A DNA stretch of 64,000 bases from Vreelandella neptunia. GTDB lineage: Bacteria; Pseudomonadota; Gammaproteobacteria; Pseudomonadales; Halomonadaceae. Positions within the stretch are counted from its first letter, which is position 1. Each line of letters begins with the position of its first letter. Position numbers and translations under genes: made by a program. Below are positions 40,028 through 48,724 of this stretch, one piece after another. Under the pieces are notes generated by a model. It saw nothing but the letters and a program-made list of their open reading frames with translations. It searched no databases and had not been told where the DNA came from. The DNA is taken from positions 4,092,001 through 4,156,000 of the forward strand of contig NZ_CP140255.1 of assembly GCF_034479615.1 (NCBI RefSeq). The letters run 5' to 3'.

Positions 40028-40768
40028 ATGACCCGCTTAATCGAACACTTGGTGGAACCACACCGGCTGCTGCTTTATTGGCAGGCACGAGAGAGCAAAA
40101 TGCGCTCTCGCTATCTAGTGGGAGAATTGGTCAAGCGGGACAATAACGTGGTTCTGGTGTATGCCCTGGATAGCTCAGAGATGGCAGAAGCAAAGCTTTT
40201 GGGCTTTCGAGGCTACCCGGCATTTTCTATGAGGCAAGCAGAGCACAATCATCAAGTACTGGAAGCTTTCACTCGCCGCTTGCCGCCACGCAGTCGCCGT
40301 GATTTTGGGCGTTATCTGGAACTGCGCGCTATCCCAGAGGATGCCAACATTAGCGACTTCGCTTTACTGGGTTACAGTGGCGCCAAGCTACCCAATGACG
40401 GTTTTGAACTTGTTCACCCTTTCGACAATCCACCTGAAACCTTCGAGGTATTAATCGAAATAGCGGGGTTCCGTCATGAATCACAGCTTGAAGCAACCGA
40501 TTTACCAGTAGGCAGCAGCATCCAACTTCTGCCCGAGCCTGAGAACCCTGTCGATGCTAGCGCCATCCGTATCGAAAGCACCGGTCACAAACTGGGCTAT
40601 GTGCCGAGGGGGCACCTCGACATGCTTCACCGCATGTTAGAAGAAGGCGCTACCCTCGAAGGGGAAGTGTTCCGCATAAACGGCACATCAGAACGCCCGC
40701 TTGTCTATGTTTTGACACGTATTTCAAAGGGCAACCTACCCTTTCAAGTGTTGAAAATGCAGGCTTAG
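40028..40768 (+). CDS. HipS-like N-terminal segment fused to a HIRAN domain
   Basis: 246 residues. Residues about 12-130 (VGELV...LVYALDSS..., FTRRLPPRSRRDF, FALLGYSGAKLPNDGFEL) resemble HipA N-subdomain 1, the part that is a separate protein, HipS, in HipBST. Residues about 142-218 are a HIRAN domain, with PEPENPVDASAIRI (169-182) and LGYVPRG (189-195). HIRAN domains bind DNA ends or stalled forks in helicases such as HLTF, and occur alone in bacteria with unknown role. The start lies 1 bp after the kinase stop with GGAGAA just upstream, so the two are coupled. No HipB-like DNA-binding partner is visible nearby. Confidence 0.7.
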   Translation: MTRLIEHLVEPHRLLLYWQARESKMRSRYLVGELVKRDNNVVLVYALDSSEMAEAKLLGFRGYPAFSMRQAEHNHQVLEAFTRRLPPRSRRDFGRYLELRAIPEDANISDFALLGYSGAKLPNDGFELVHPFDNPPETFEVLIEIAGFRHESQLEATDLPVGSSIQLLPEPENPVDASAIRIESTGHKLGYVPRGHLDMLHRMLEEGATLEGEVFRINGTSERPLVYVLTRISKGNLPFQVLKMQA

Positions 40769-40863
40769 GCCCTATTGAGGTTTCGAACCTAACGTTTTCG
40801 AACGACTCTTCCCGCTGCTTGCGCTTTGCATAGAGCGGGTAGGTCAGAGCGGCCTACCCGCAA

Positions 40864-41766
40864 TCACCAATTCCACTCACTGCGCGCCACCGCGTCATGG
40901 GCATGCAGGCTTTCAGCATGCACGACCTTGAGCTGAAACCCTGACACCCTCGGCGCTTGTCGTAGTACTTTATCCAGCCGCCTTGCCGCGTCTTCACAGA
41001 ACATCAGGTTTTGCCCATTGGCGAGGGCAAAGGCCTGTTCATCGATACGTTTTACCGCGGTTTGCAGCGCGGTACCGAGTGCTCGTTCGATACGGTCAAT
41101 CGAGTTTTCTATCGAATTCGCGAGGGGCCATTCTCCGTTTTCGCTTTCAGATAAACGCAAACTGCATTCGACACTGCTGCGCTGACTATGGGGCGTTGCG
41201 AGTATCCCTTCTTCGCTGCCTAGCCACGCAGATACCGCAGATTTGGTTAACGGGATTTCTGAAAAATCCTCCTCAAAGGCCTGCTGAATCAGCTGCCTTG
41301 CCAGCGCCGCCGAGCAGGGGCAGGTGGACGAATAGCCCACTGTAAGGTCGAGTTCAGCCTGAAAGCCAGCGGGCGTTAATTGGCAGCGCAAGGTGAAGGG
41401 GTAACTTTTCCACCCGGCTAAAGGGCTGATCAAGGCTTGCCGCTTAAGCGCAAGCTCGCCTTCGATGCTGAGATAAGCATTCTGAGATAAGCCCTCTTGG
41501 CTGGTTAAAAATGCATTCAATATGTCCTTAACCGCTGGAAGTGTCAGCGGTGCTTCTTCAAGCGGTGCCAGCGCCAAATACAGCCGGGACATATGGATTC
41601 CCCGTGCATCAGCGTCATCCAGGCTAACCCCTGCACTGAGCTTGGCCGTCACACTGCGGCTGCCTAGTCGGATGGGGAGTGCGATGCCCTCCATGCCCAC
41701 CCAGGTCAAAGCGGCCGGAGAGCGGGCGGTTTGGCTGGCTACATCAGGCAGGGTTAAAACAGTCAT
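40864..41766 (-). CDS. folE2: GTP cyclohydrolase I type B (zinc-independent), FolE2
   Basis: 300 residues from the ATG at 41766, preceded by AAGAGG; the frame to 41895 would run into znuB. The metal-site signature STCPCSAALARQ is near residue 150, and the end has the family motif HAESLHAHDAVA. FolE2 makes dihydroneopterin triphosphate for folate when zinc is too scarce for FolE. Position 61 bp after znuB in the same direction places it in the zinc-starvation operon, as seen in other bacteria under Zur control. A broken second copy of its end lies at 38804-38874. Confidence 0.94.
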   Translation of the reverse strand: MTVLTLPDVASQTARSPAALTWVGMEGIALPIRLGSRSVTAKLSAGVSLDDADARGIHMSRLYLALAPLEEAPLTLPAVKDILNAFLTSQEGLSQNAYLSIEGELALKRQALISPLAGWKSYPFTLRCQLTPAGFQAELDLTVGYSSTCPCSAALARQLIQQAFEEDFSEIPLTKSAVSAWLGSEEGILATPHSQRSSVECSLRLSESENGEWPLANSIENSIDRIERALGTALQTAVKRIDEQAFALANGQNLMFCEDAARRLDKVLRQAPRVSGFQLKVVHAESLHAHDAVARSEWNW

Positions 41767-41827
41767 TTCGTTACCTCTTGGGATAGACGTGAAGCGGCGA
41801 GCAAACGCAGCCATTGCTACCACCGCG

Positions 41828-42661
41828 CTATTTATCGGAATGACAGGACGCGGGCTGGAGGCGCTGACGCAACAAGCGCCAGCCTTGGGTTGCAACCGTG
41901 GCCAGGGTGAACAGCACGGCGGCTAGCGTGACAATCGTCGGGCCAGTCGGCGTATCCATCATATAGGCGGCTCTCAGCCCTGACGTCACCGCCAGCATTG
42001 CAATCCCCGCGGCCAGAAGCGCCATAGATTCTGGCGTACGGCAAAAAGGCCGGGCGGTGGCCGCCGGGATGATCAACAAGGCGGCTATCAGCAGCACGCC
42101 CACTACTTTCAGCGCCACGGCGACGACCACTGCGAGCGCCAGGGTGAGCACCAGCTGTTCGCGCCGGGGTTGGATGCCGCTGGCATAGGCAAGCTCGTCG
42201 CTTAACGTGGCGGTCAATAACGATGACCAGCGCCAGAAAAGCAGCGTCAGCACCAGCGCCACTCCGCCGCCGATAATCCAGATATCCGTTTTCCCAACGG
42301 CCAGAATATCGCCAAACAGATAGGCACTCAGGTCGATGCGCACCCCGGCAAGAAACGACACAGCGACCAGGCCGATGGCCAGGGCCGAGTGCGCCATTAC
42401 CCCGAGCAGGGTATCCATGGCATAGCCACGCCCACTGAGCATCGACACACAGCTTGCCATCACCAGGGCGACCGTCAGTACGCCCAAGAAGATGGAGACG
42501 TCCAATAACAGCGCTAACGCCACGCCCAGAATGGCGGCGTGGGCGGTCGCATCGCCGAAGTAGGCCATGCGCCGCCACACCACGAAACACCCCAGGGGCG
42601 CGGCGGCCATGGCTACCAATACACCGGCGATCATCGCCCGCCACATAAAATCATCCAACAT
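41828..42661 (-). CDS. znuB: Zinc ABC importer membrane subunit, ZnuB
   Basis: 277 residues with about eight membrane helices of the ABC-3 family (ATAHAAILGVALALLL near residue 37 and VGVLLIAALLIIPAATAR near residue 190 are typical). It forms the membrane channel for zinc delivered by ZnuA. The start at 42661 overlaps the end of znuC by 11 bp; an ATG five codons later is an alternative. A 270-residue open frame on the same strand in another phase is a shadow. Confidence 0.93.
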   Translation of the reverse strand: MLDDFMWRAMIAGVLVAMAAAPLGCFVVWRRMAYFGDATAHAAILGVALALLLDVSIFLGVLTVALVMASCVSMLSGRGYAMDTLLGVMAHSALAIGLVAVSFLAGVRIDLSAYLFGDILAVGKTDIWIIGGGVALVLTLLFWRWSSLLTATLSDELAYASGIQPRREQLVLTLALAVVVAVALKVVGVLLIAALLIIPAATARPFCRTPESMALLAAGIAMLAVTSGLRAAYMMDTPTGPTIVTLAAVLFTLATVATQGWRLLRQRLQPASCHSDK

Positions 42662-43394
42662 TAGCGGCCTCCTGATGATGGTGGCGGTAGAGGGCTAAGG
42701 TCTGGGCGGTCTGATCGCCAAACAGCGCCTGATAGTCCGGCGATGAGGCCACTTGCTCGGGCTTGCCCTCGCAACAGATAACGCGATTCAGGCACAGCAC
42801 GTGGTCAGCGGTACGCATAACGACGTGGAGATCGTGACTGACCATCAACACGGCGCAGCCATAGGTGCGGCGCACGGTTTCGATATGCTGGTAGAATTCT
42901 GCGGTGCCTCGGTGGTCGAGCCCTTGTGTCGCTTCATCAAGAATCAGAATGTCGGGCCTTGTCAGCAGCGCCCGGGCCAGCAGCACGCGTTGAAACTGTC
43001 CCCCCGAAAGTTCGCTCATCGCCGCATTGATCAAAGCCCCGGCACCAGCATCTTCCAGCGCCTTTTGCACATTGCGATTCGGGTTGCGACGCGGCAAGTT
43101 GATAAAACGCTTAACCGTCATGGGCAGGGTGGGATCCAGGTGCAGCCGTTGGGGCACATAACCGATACGCTGCTGCGGGGCGATGGTCACCTGACCCGAT
43201 GTGGGCCTTACCGCACCGATCAGCGTTTTCACCAGCGTGGATTTCCCCGAGCCATTGGGGCCAATCAGGGTCACCACCTGCTCTCGATATAAATCGAGAC
43301 TGATATTCTCAAGGATATGCTGTCCGCCGAATCGAACGTTCAAGTGGCGAACGTTCAGAATCGCATCGCTATCAGGAGGCTGAGCAAGCCGCAT
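42651..43394 (-). CDS. znuC: Zinc ABC importer ATPase, ZnuC
   Basis: 247 residues: Walker A GPNGSGKST near residue 44, signature LSGGQFQRVLLARAL, Walker B LILDEATQGLD and the switch His in VSHDLHVV. It drives zinc uptake with ZnuB and ZnuA. First gene of the leftward znuC-znuB-folE2 set and divergent from znuA, sharing the 118-bp control region. Confidence 0.94.
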   Translation of the reverse strand: MRLAQPPDSDAILNVRHLNVRFGGQHILENISLDLYREQVVTLIGPNGSGKSTLVKTLIGAVRPTSGQVTIAPQQRIGYVPQRLHLDPTLPMTVKRFINLPRRNPNRNVQKALEDAGAGALINAAMSELSGGQFQRVLLARALLTRPDILILDEATQGLDHRGTAEFYQHIETVRRTYGCAVLMVSHDLHVVMRTADHVLCLNRVICCEGKPEQVASSPDYQALFGDQTAQTLALYRHHHQEAANVG

Positions 43395-43418
43395 AATCGG
43401 AGGTCGTCTTTTGTGTAT

Positions 43419-43443
43419 TTGTTATGTTATATCATATGATTAA
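43419..43443. promoter_or_regulatory. Putative Zur operator between znuC and znuA
   Basis: AT-rich stretch TATGTTATATCATATGATTA, with the perfect palindrome ATCATATGAT at 43431-43440 and a TGTTATA half resembling gammaproteobacterial Zur boxes (TGTTATAnTATAACA). It is 25-49 bp before the znuC start and about 70 bp before znuA, so one site could control both. The match is imperfect. Confidence 0.45.
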
Positions 43444-43512
43444 AATATAGGCGAGTGTCAATGCCGATGGTCGAACCGAGAAAGGTCATATTTGATGATG
43501 AGGAGAACCTTA

Positions 43513-44544
43513 ATGAATAACCGTTTAGCTCGTTTGTCTTGGCCGCTATTAGCGGCTTTTCCGCTGGTTGCCGCCGCAGACGCGCCGCGTGTGGCGGTGG
43601 ATATTCCACCCGTGTATTCGCTGGTCGCCAAGGTGATGGGGGAGCGCGGCGATCCTGAGCTGTTTATTCAGCCCGGTGCCTCGCCGCATGGTTATTCGCT
43701 ACGGCCTTCCGAAGCACAATCCCTCGATGATGCGGATCTGGTGGTATGGGTAAGCGACGGGCTGACGCCCTGGCTATCAGGCCCCATTGACAACCTGGCG
43801 GGTGATGCACGCCACCTTGAGCTAATGGATGTGCCTGGCATCACCACATTGGAATACCGCGAAGGCACGACCTTTGCGCTCAACGATGGGGATGAACACG
43901 GTCACGGGCACCATGATCACGATCATCATGAGCATGATCACGGCGATCACGAACACCACCACCATGAAGACAGCCATGACGAAAGTGGGCACGATCATGA
44001 CCACCACGGTCATGATCACAGCCATACTGGCATGAATCCCCATGCTTGGCTGGATCCTGCTAATGCCCGCCGTTGGCTGGATGCCATCGCCGAACAGTTA
44101 AGTGAGATCGACCCTGATAACGCCGCTTACTACCGCAACAAGGCCGCCCAGGGCAAGAAGGACTTAACCAGCCTTCAGGAGACTCTTCAAGACCGTTTAG
44201 CCAACAGCGCCGACACCCGCTTTATTGTCTTCCATGATGCTTACCAGTATTTCGAGGAAGCCTTTAACGTGCACGCGGCAGGCGCCATTTCCATCGGCGA
44301 TGCATCGTCACCCAGCCCGGCACGTATTGAGGAACTACAAACGCTGGTGAATGACGAAAATATCCAGTGCGTTTTCAGTGAGCCCCAGTTCAATCCGCAG
44401 ATGGTCAATAATGTCTTTGGCGATACGTCCGCTTATATCGGCGTCATGGATCCCTTGGGCGTGGGCCTGACGCTGGATGCTGGCCTTTACGAAGCGCTAC
44501 TGGATCAGCTGGCTAATGAGATTGCGCGCTGCACCGATGCCTAA
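43513..44544 (+). CDS. znuA: Zinc ABC importer periplasmic binding protein, ZnuA
   Basis: 343 residues from the ATG at 43513, which follows AGGAG; two upstream ATGs in frame lack a site. A signal peptide (MNNRLARLSWPLLAAFPLV, cut after AADA) is followed by the cluster A-I solute-binding fold. Zinc ligands are expected at the His in GASPHGYSLRPSEAQ, the His in GMNPHAWLDP, and the His in FIVFHDAYQYF. Between the first and second lies a His/Asp-rich loop of about 50 residues (about 127-176), typical of zinc-specific ZnuA and thought to gather zinc. Two cysteines near the C-terminus may form the usual disulfide. Confidence 0.95.
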   Translation: MNNRLARLSWPLLAAFPLVAAADAPRVAVDIPPVYSLVAKVMGERGDPELFIQPGASPHGYSLRPSEAQSLDDADLVVWVSDGLTPWLSGPIDNLAGDARHLELMDVPGITTLEYREGTTFALNDGDEHGHGHHDHDHHEHDHGDHEHHHHEDSHDESGHDHDHHGHDHSHTGMNPHAWLDPANARRWLDAIAEQLSEIDPDNAAYYRNKAAQGKKDLTSLQETLQDRLANSADTRFIVFHDAYQYFEEAFNVHAAGAISIGDASSPSPARIEELQTLVNDENIQCVFSEPQFNPQMVNNVFGDTSAYIGVMDPLGVGLTLDAGLYEALLDQLANEIARCTDA

Positions 44545-44572
44545 ACAGCGGCTTCCTTAAACAGCTTTTTTA

Positions 44573-45217
44573 TTAAATAGCTTTTTTCTTGAATAACTCT
44601 CCAAGTTGATAAAGGTCATGCATATACCGATCCAACGTTGAGATAAGGAAGGTCATGAAGATAAAGGCATAAATAACCAGCATGACGATCAGGGGTTCGT
44701 TTAGCCAGGCCAGAAAAGGCGTCGATATCGGATAGCTAATCGTGTAGACAGTCATGGCCGCTAATAGCTGAACCAGGAAACAATTAACAATCACCAGGGT
44801 AATCAACGCTGCTCGTATATTCACATTCGGCAGCGTTGTTTTCCAAAACGGCAAGTGGCGTACTGTTATGCGGTTTCGCTCAGCACTTTCTCTAACGCCG
44901 TTAAAACTCAATCTGTTTTTACGCCGCAGTAAAGGGATTGCATAGCTGCCTGCTTCCTCATCAGAAAACGCTGCCAAGGCGATATCCCGATCGAATTCAG
45001 CGCCCAAGGCATTGGCCGCCACTTGATCGAAATCTGCCCACGCATGGTTTTGTTGGGCGGTTTTAGCTTGGTCAGAAAGCGTTTTTAAGCGGCTTTTATC
45101 GGCCTTCGATAACTTCTTATCGTTGCCGACGTTTATATTGTAATGAATTTCGTAGACCTGATATAAAGCAACGGTCACACCCATAAAAATCATAAAAAAC
45201 ACAATATATATCAACAT
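44573..45217 (-). CDS. Membrane protein of unknown function
   Basis: 214 residues from the ATG at 45217, preceded by AGGAGG; a GTG at 45229 overlaps that site and is less likely. One membrane helix lies at the start (LIYIVFFMIFMGVTVALY), then a charged, helical cytoplasmic stretch of about 110 residues (KKLSKADKSRLKTLSDQAK onward), then two helices near residues 133-155 and 172-194, and a short basic tail ending KKKAI. I do not recognise a family. It faces znuA tail to tail and sdaA lies beyond a 227-bp gap, so context gives no clear role. Confidence 0.65.
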   Translation of the reverse strand: MLIYIVFFMIFMGVTVALYQVYEIHYNINVGNDKKLSKADKSRLKTLSDQAKTAQQNHAWADFDQVAANALGAEFDRDIALAAFSDEEAGSYAIPLLRRKNRLSFNGVRESAERNRITVRHLPFWKTTLPNVNIRAALITLVIVNCFLVQLLAAMTVYTISYPISTPFLAWLNEPLIVMLVIYAFIFMTFLISTLDRYMHDLYQLGELFKKKAI

Positions 45218-45381
45218 GCTAACAGGCACCTCCTAAACAGAACCGAATCAGCTAGGCGAAAACAATTTTGTTAGCCTTCAAACTAACTCAAGGACTATGC
45301 CTGTATACGGCTGATAAGTACAGGCTCAGAAAGCCTCAGAAAAAGCAGATCAGATCAACTGACGAGTGGTCGCCCCTCTAC

Positions 45382-45420
45382 AAAAACGCCGGATTCCTGC
45401 CTCAGCAGGTATCCGGCGTT
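45382..45420 (-). terminator. Rho-independent terminator of sdaA
   Basis: Stem AACGCCGGAT-t-CCTGC / GCAGG-t-ATCCGGCGTT with loop CTCA, one internal mismatch, followed on the minus strand by TTTTTG. Lies 24 bp after the sdaA stop. Confidence 0.88.
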
Positions 45421-45444
45421 TGTCGCTACTCCAGCAGGCGCTGG

Positions 45445-46827
45445 TTAACACTCAACGGCATTAACCGCCAATCCACCTTTGGATGTCTCTTTATACTTAT
45501 CCAACATATCTCTCCCCGTATCGCGCATGGTACGAATCACTTTATCTAGCGATATAAAGTGAGTGCCATCGCCGCGCAGTGCCATCTGAGCGGCATTGAT
45601 CGCCTTTACCGTTGCGATAGCGTTGCGCTCAATACAAGGGACTTGAACCAACCCTCCAACGGGGTCACAGGTTAACCCTAAATTGTGCTCCAAGCCGATT
45701 TCGGCCGCATGCTCGACTTGTTCGGGAGTGCCCCCCATCACATCAGCCAAGCCAGCGGCTGCCATGGCACAAGCTGAGCCAACCTCCCCCTGGCAGCCCA
45801 CTTCGGCGCCGGAGATTGAGGCATTTTTCTTACACAGAATGCCAATGGCGCCTGCCGCCAGCAAAAAATCCACCACGTTTTTCTCACAGGCGTTGGGCTG
45901 AAACTTCATATAGTAGTGTAAGACGGCGGGTATGATGCCTGCGGCACCATTGGTGGGCGCAGTGACCATGCGCCCACCTGCGGCGTTTTCTTCGTTGACG
46001 GCGAGGGCAAAGATATTCACCCACTCCATCGCTGAGAACGTCGAGGCTATCAGGCAATCATTCTGCTCTGTCGCTTGAAGACGCTGGTGAAGCAGCTTAG
46101 CCCTTCGCTTAACTTTTAACCCGCCCGGCAGTATCCCTTCGTGGGTTAATCCATTGTCGATGCATTCACACATCACTTGCCAGATACGCCACAGTTCGTT
46201 TCTGACCTCCTCCTCCGTCCGCCATACTTTCTCATTTTCCAACATCAGCCGACTGACACTTAGCTGCTCTTTTTTACATAGCGCCAAGAGCTCGTCTGCT
46301 GTATCGAAGTTATAAGGAATGGTTACGCCACCCAAATCGTCCAGCGGCATATCCACCTGGGCCTGTTCAACCACAAAGCCGCCGCCCACTGAGTAATAGG
46401 TATTTTCGTACACCAAGTCGCCCTGATGCGTAAAAGCCGCCAGCTTCATGGCATTGGGGTGATGAGGCAAACTCTCCTCATGAAAATAAAGGTCACTCTC
46501 CCAAACAAACTTCACTGCTTTTTGTCGACCCAGCTGTAATGACTGGCTCTCTTTAAGCGCTTCGATGGCTGGCTCAATAATCGAGGGATCTATTGTGCTA
46601 GGACGTTCCCCCATCAATCCCATAATAATGGCGTTATCGGTGGCATGTCCGATACCCGTGGCGGATAACGAGCCATAAAGATGGACTTCAAGATGCCCTA
46701 CCTCATCGAGCAGGCTGTTTTCGCGCAGGGTTGTGACATACTTAAAAGCCGCCTGCATGGGCCCGACGGTATGGGAACTGGAGGGGCCTACTCCAATCTT
46801 AAAAAGGTCGAAAACACTGATAGGCAT
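45445..46827 (-). CDS. sdaA: L-serine ammonia-lyase, iron-sulfur dependent, SdaA
   Basis: 460 residues, the single-chain type with beta domain first ([20 protein letters not shown] at the start) and alpha domain second. The cysteine-bearing region [30 protein letters not shown] supplies ligands of the [4Fe-4S] cluster. It deaminates serine to pyruvate. Beside soxBDAG, glyA and purU it closes the route from glycine betaine through glycine and serine into central metabolism. It has its own terminator and a 322-bp upstream gap, so it is probably transcribed alone. Confidence 0.96.
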   Translation of the reverse strand: MPISVFDLFKIGVGPSSSHTVGPMQAAFKYVTTLRENSLLDEVGHLEVHLYGSLSATGIGHATDNAIIMGLMGERPSTIDPSIIEPAIEALKESQSLQLGRQKAVKFVWESDLYFHEESLPHHPNAMKLAAFTHQGDLVYENTYYSVGGGFVVEQAQVDMPLDDLGGVTIPYNFDTADELLALCKKEQLSVSRLMLENEKVWRTEEEVRNELWRIWQVMCECIDNGLTHEGILPGGLKVKRRAKLLHQRLQATEQNDCLIASTFSAMEWVNIFALAVNEENAAGGRMVTAPTNGAAGIIPAVLHYYMKFQPNACEKNVVDFLLAAGAIGILCKKNASISGAEVGCQGEVGSACAMAAAGLADVMGGTPEQVEHAAEIGLEHNLGLTCDPVGGLVQVPCIERNAIATVKAINAAQMALRGDGTHFISLDKVIRTMRDTGRDMLDKYKETSKGGLAVNAVEC

Positions 46828-47149
46828 TGGAGCACCTCTTGACGTATAAACAGGGGAAAATCAGGCGAAGCCTGAACGTTTTTATAAGTTATTTGATGTG
46901 GTGATAAATAAAACTAAACTATCTTTTATTGACGATATATTTATGGCTTTTCGTTATTCGTATGGAATCATTTCTGCCAGCCTAATAGCAGACCTGTGGG
47001 AGGGAGCTTCAGCTCGCGAATATTTGAGCTTATCGCCCGCTGAAGCGGCCTCCCACAACAGGTAGCTGGCTTAGTGGCTGCGATCTGAACCGCGAGATAC
47101 AAAAAAGCCGATCAATCTCAAATCTACATTAGATGACGAATAACCAAAA
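46828..47149. other. sdaA upstream gap
   Basis: 322 bp. The part next to sdaA is AT-rich and should carry its promoter; the centre holds a REP-like palindrome (46994-47062); the rest is the 3' side of purU. No ORF is credible. Confidence 0.4.
46994..47062. repeat. REP-like palindromic element
   Basis: CTGTGGGAGG-GAGCTTCAGC (46994-47013) is mirrored by GCTGAAGC-GGCCTCCCACA (47039-47057) and ACAG, enclosing TCGCGAATATTTGAGCTTATCGCCC. The TGTGGGAGGGAGCTTCAGCT start is very like the dispersed REP elements of Pseudomonas and relatives. It sits between sdaA and purU and could also act as a transcript end for purU. Confidence 0.75.
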
Positions 47150-48016
47150 TTAGTTACCAAACACCACCGTACGCCCTGAATAAAAGAACACACGGCGTTC
47201 CAAGTGGTAGCTAATCGCTCTCGCCAGCGTCAGGCACTCGATATCACGCCCCTTGGCAACCAGATCCTCTGGGTAGTGGGTGTGATCCACTGGCTCGACC
47301 CCTTGGGCAATAATGGGCCCTTCATCAAGGTCATTATTAATGTAGTGGGCCGTTGCGCCGACTAGCTTAACCCCTTTCTCATACGCCTGATGATAAGGCT
47401 TGGCGCCTTTAAAACCGGGCAGCAGTGAGTGGTGAATATTGATGGCCCGGCCGGCTAAGAGCTCACACATAGAGGGCGAAAGCACTTGCATATACCTTGC
47501 CAGCACCACCAGCTCAGCGTCGGTATCCGCGATGATTTCGCGTATCTGCGCTTCCTGCTGCAATTTCGTCTCGGGCGTGATCGGCAGGTAGTGGTAGGGC
47601 AAATCGTGCCATGCTGCCAACGGCTCCAGATCAGGATGATTGGAAATCACCGCCTTAATATCCAGCGGAAGCTGGCCCGTCCGATAACGGTAGAGAAGAT
47701 CATTCAAGCAGTGATCGGCCTTGGAGACCATAATCACGGTGCCGGTGCGTTTGCCAGGGGCCGTCAATTCGAACTGCATATCGAATTCGTTGGCTCTTGC
47801 TGAAAAATCGGTGTGAAAGCGCTCTTCATGAAACTCATCTTGCTCTGGGCGAAACTCGGCGCGAATGAAAAAGCGTCCGCCGAGCCGATCATCGAAAGAG
47901 TTGAGTTCAGTGATATAGCACTGCTGCTCTTTTAGAAAGCGCGTGACGACGTCCACCGTTCCCAAGCGGCTGGGGCATTGGGCGGCCAGTATCCAGGTAT
48001 CACTCATTCGGCTCAT
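47150..48016 (-). CDS. purU: Formyltetrahydrofolate deformylase, PurU
   Basis: 288 residues: an N-terminal ACT domain (residues about 8-90) and a formyltransferase domain with NIHHSLLPGFKGAKPYHQAYEKG near residue 190, where Asn and His are catalytic, and DLDEGPII. It hydrolyses formyl-THF to formate plus THF. Lying 75 bp after soxG in the same direction, it probably drains the one-carbon units that sarcosine oxidase loads onto THF. The start ATG at 48016 has AGAAG upstream; an ATG three codons on is possible. Confidence 0.95.
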   Translation of the reverse strand: MSRMSDTWILAAQCPSRLGTVDVVTRFLKEQQCYITELNSFDDRLGGRFFIRAEFRPEQDEFHEERFHTDFSARANEFDMQFELTAPGKRTGTVIMVSKADHCLNDLLYRYRTGQLPLDIKAVISNHPDLEPLAAWHDLPYHYLPITPETKLQQEAQIREIIADTDAELVVLARYMQVLSPSMCELLAGRAINIHHSLLPGFKGAKPYHQAYEKGVKLVGATAHYINNDLDEGPIIAQGVEPVDHTHYPEDLVAKGRDIECLTLARAISYHLERRVFFYSGRTVVFGN

Positions 48017-48091
48017 AGTGCATGCTTCTCAGTTAGCGGCAGACCGTTGCGGAAGATCATAGCGGCCGGAACAGCGTTCCGGCCTGCCCGC

Positions 48092-48724
48092 TTATTGTTG
48101 TACGTTGACGCCATACTCTGCCGCTGCATCCAGCAACCAGCGATAGCAGTAGTCGGCAAAGCTGCGCCGGATCACCAGCTCCCAGCGATCTTCACTGGGA
48201 CGGCGAATGATGGTAGTTGCCTTGCCGAAGACGGTAGTGACACCCTTCCCCACCGGGAAATTGCTGGGATGAACGTCGTAGATCACCGTTTTCATCAACA
48301 GCTCTCGGGCCGCCTCGCCGGAAAGCTCTAGCACTGTTTGTCCACCACTAACGTCACTAATCGCGAAGTGGGCGTCTCCCAGACGCTCACGCAGCTGCGT
48401 CTCCAGTGGGAACTCTTCCCCACCGGGTACAATCACCAGCCACTCGTCCGGGGAAAGCCACTGAATGGAGCGCTCGCCGCTGGCATCAAGCACCAGCGCC
48501 TGGGGTTTGCCAGGCAGGCTGATCCCCAGTACCTCGCGCACCGCCTCATCAAGCACGATGGCGCCACCACGCAGGATCAGATGCCCCTGCATTGCCCGCT
48601 CGCGTAGCTTAAGACGGTAACCGCTGCCCCGAGGAGCGCCACTGTGACGATAGCTATAAGCTAACGGGGACTCTACCGGGATCGCGGTATCAGTACGTGT
48701 GTCGAAAGTAGCCGCGTTAGACAT
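48092..48724 (-). CDS. soxG: Sarcosine oxidase gamma subunit, SoxG
   Basis: 210 residues from the ATG at 48724, which overlaps the soxA stop by 8 bp. SWLS-type core PDEWLVIVPGGEE and DVSGGQTVLELSGEAARELL, then FADYCYRWLLDAAAEYG, match SoxG. This small subunit packs against the alpha subunit in heterotetrameric sarcosine oxidase and has no catalytic cofactor of its own. Last sox gene in the order soxB-D-A-G. Confidence 0.93.
   Translation of the reverse strand: MSNAATFDTRTDTAIPVESPLAYSYRHSGAPRGSGYRLKLRERAMQGHLILRGGAIVLDEAVREVLGISLPGKPQALVLDASGERSIQWLSPDEWLVIVPGGEEFPLETQLRERLGDAHFAISDVSGGQTVLELSGEAARELLMKTVIYDVHPSNFPVGKGVTTVFGKATTIIRRPSEDRWELVIRRSFADYCYRWLLDAAAEYGVNVQQ

Noticed and set aside
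41767..41895. Upstream extension of folE2
   Set aside because: Would overlap znuB; AAGAGG before the ATG at 41766 and family length favour the short form.
41832..42644. 270-residue frame overlapping znuB on the same strand
   Set aside because: Out-of-phase shadow with no membrane pattern; znuB is in the other frame.
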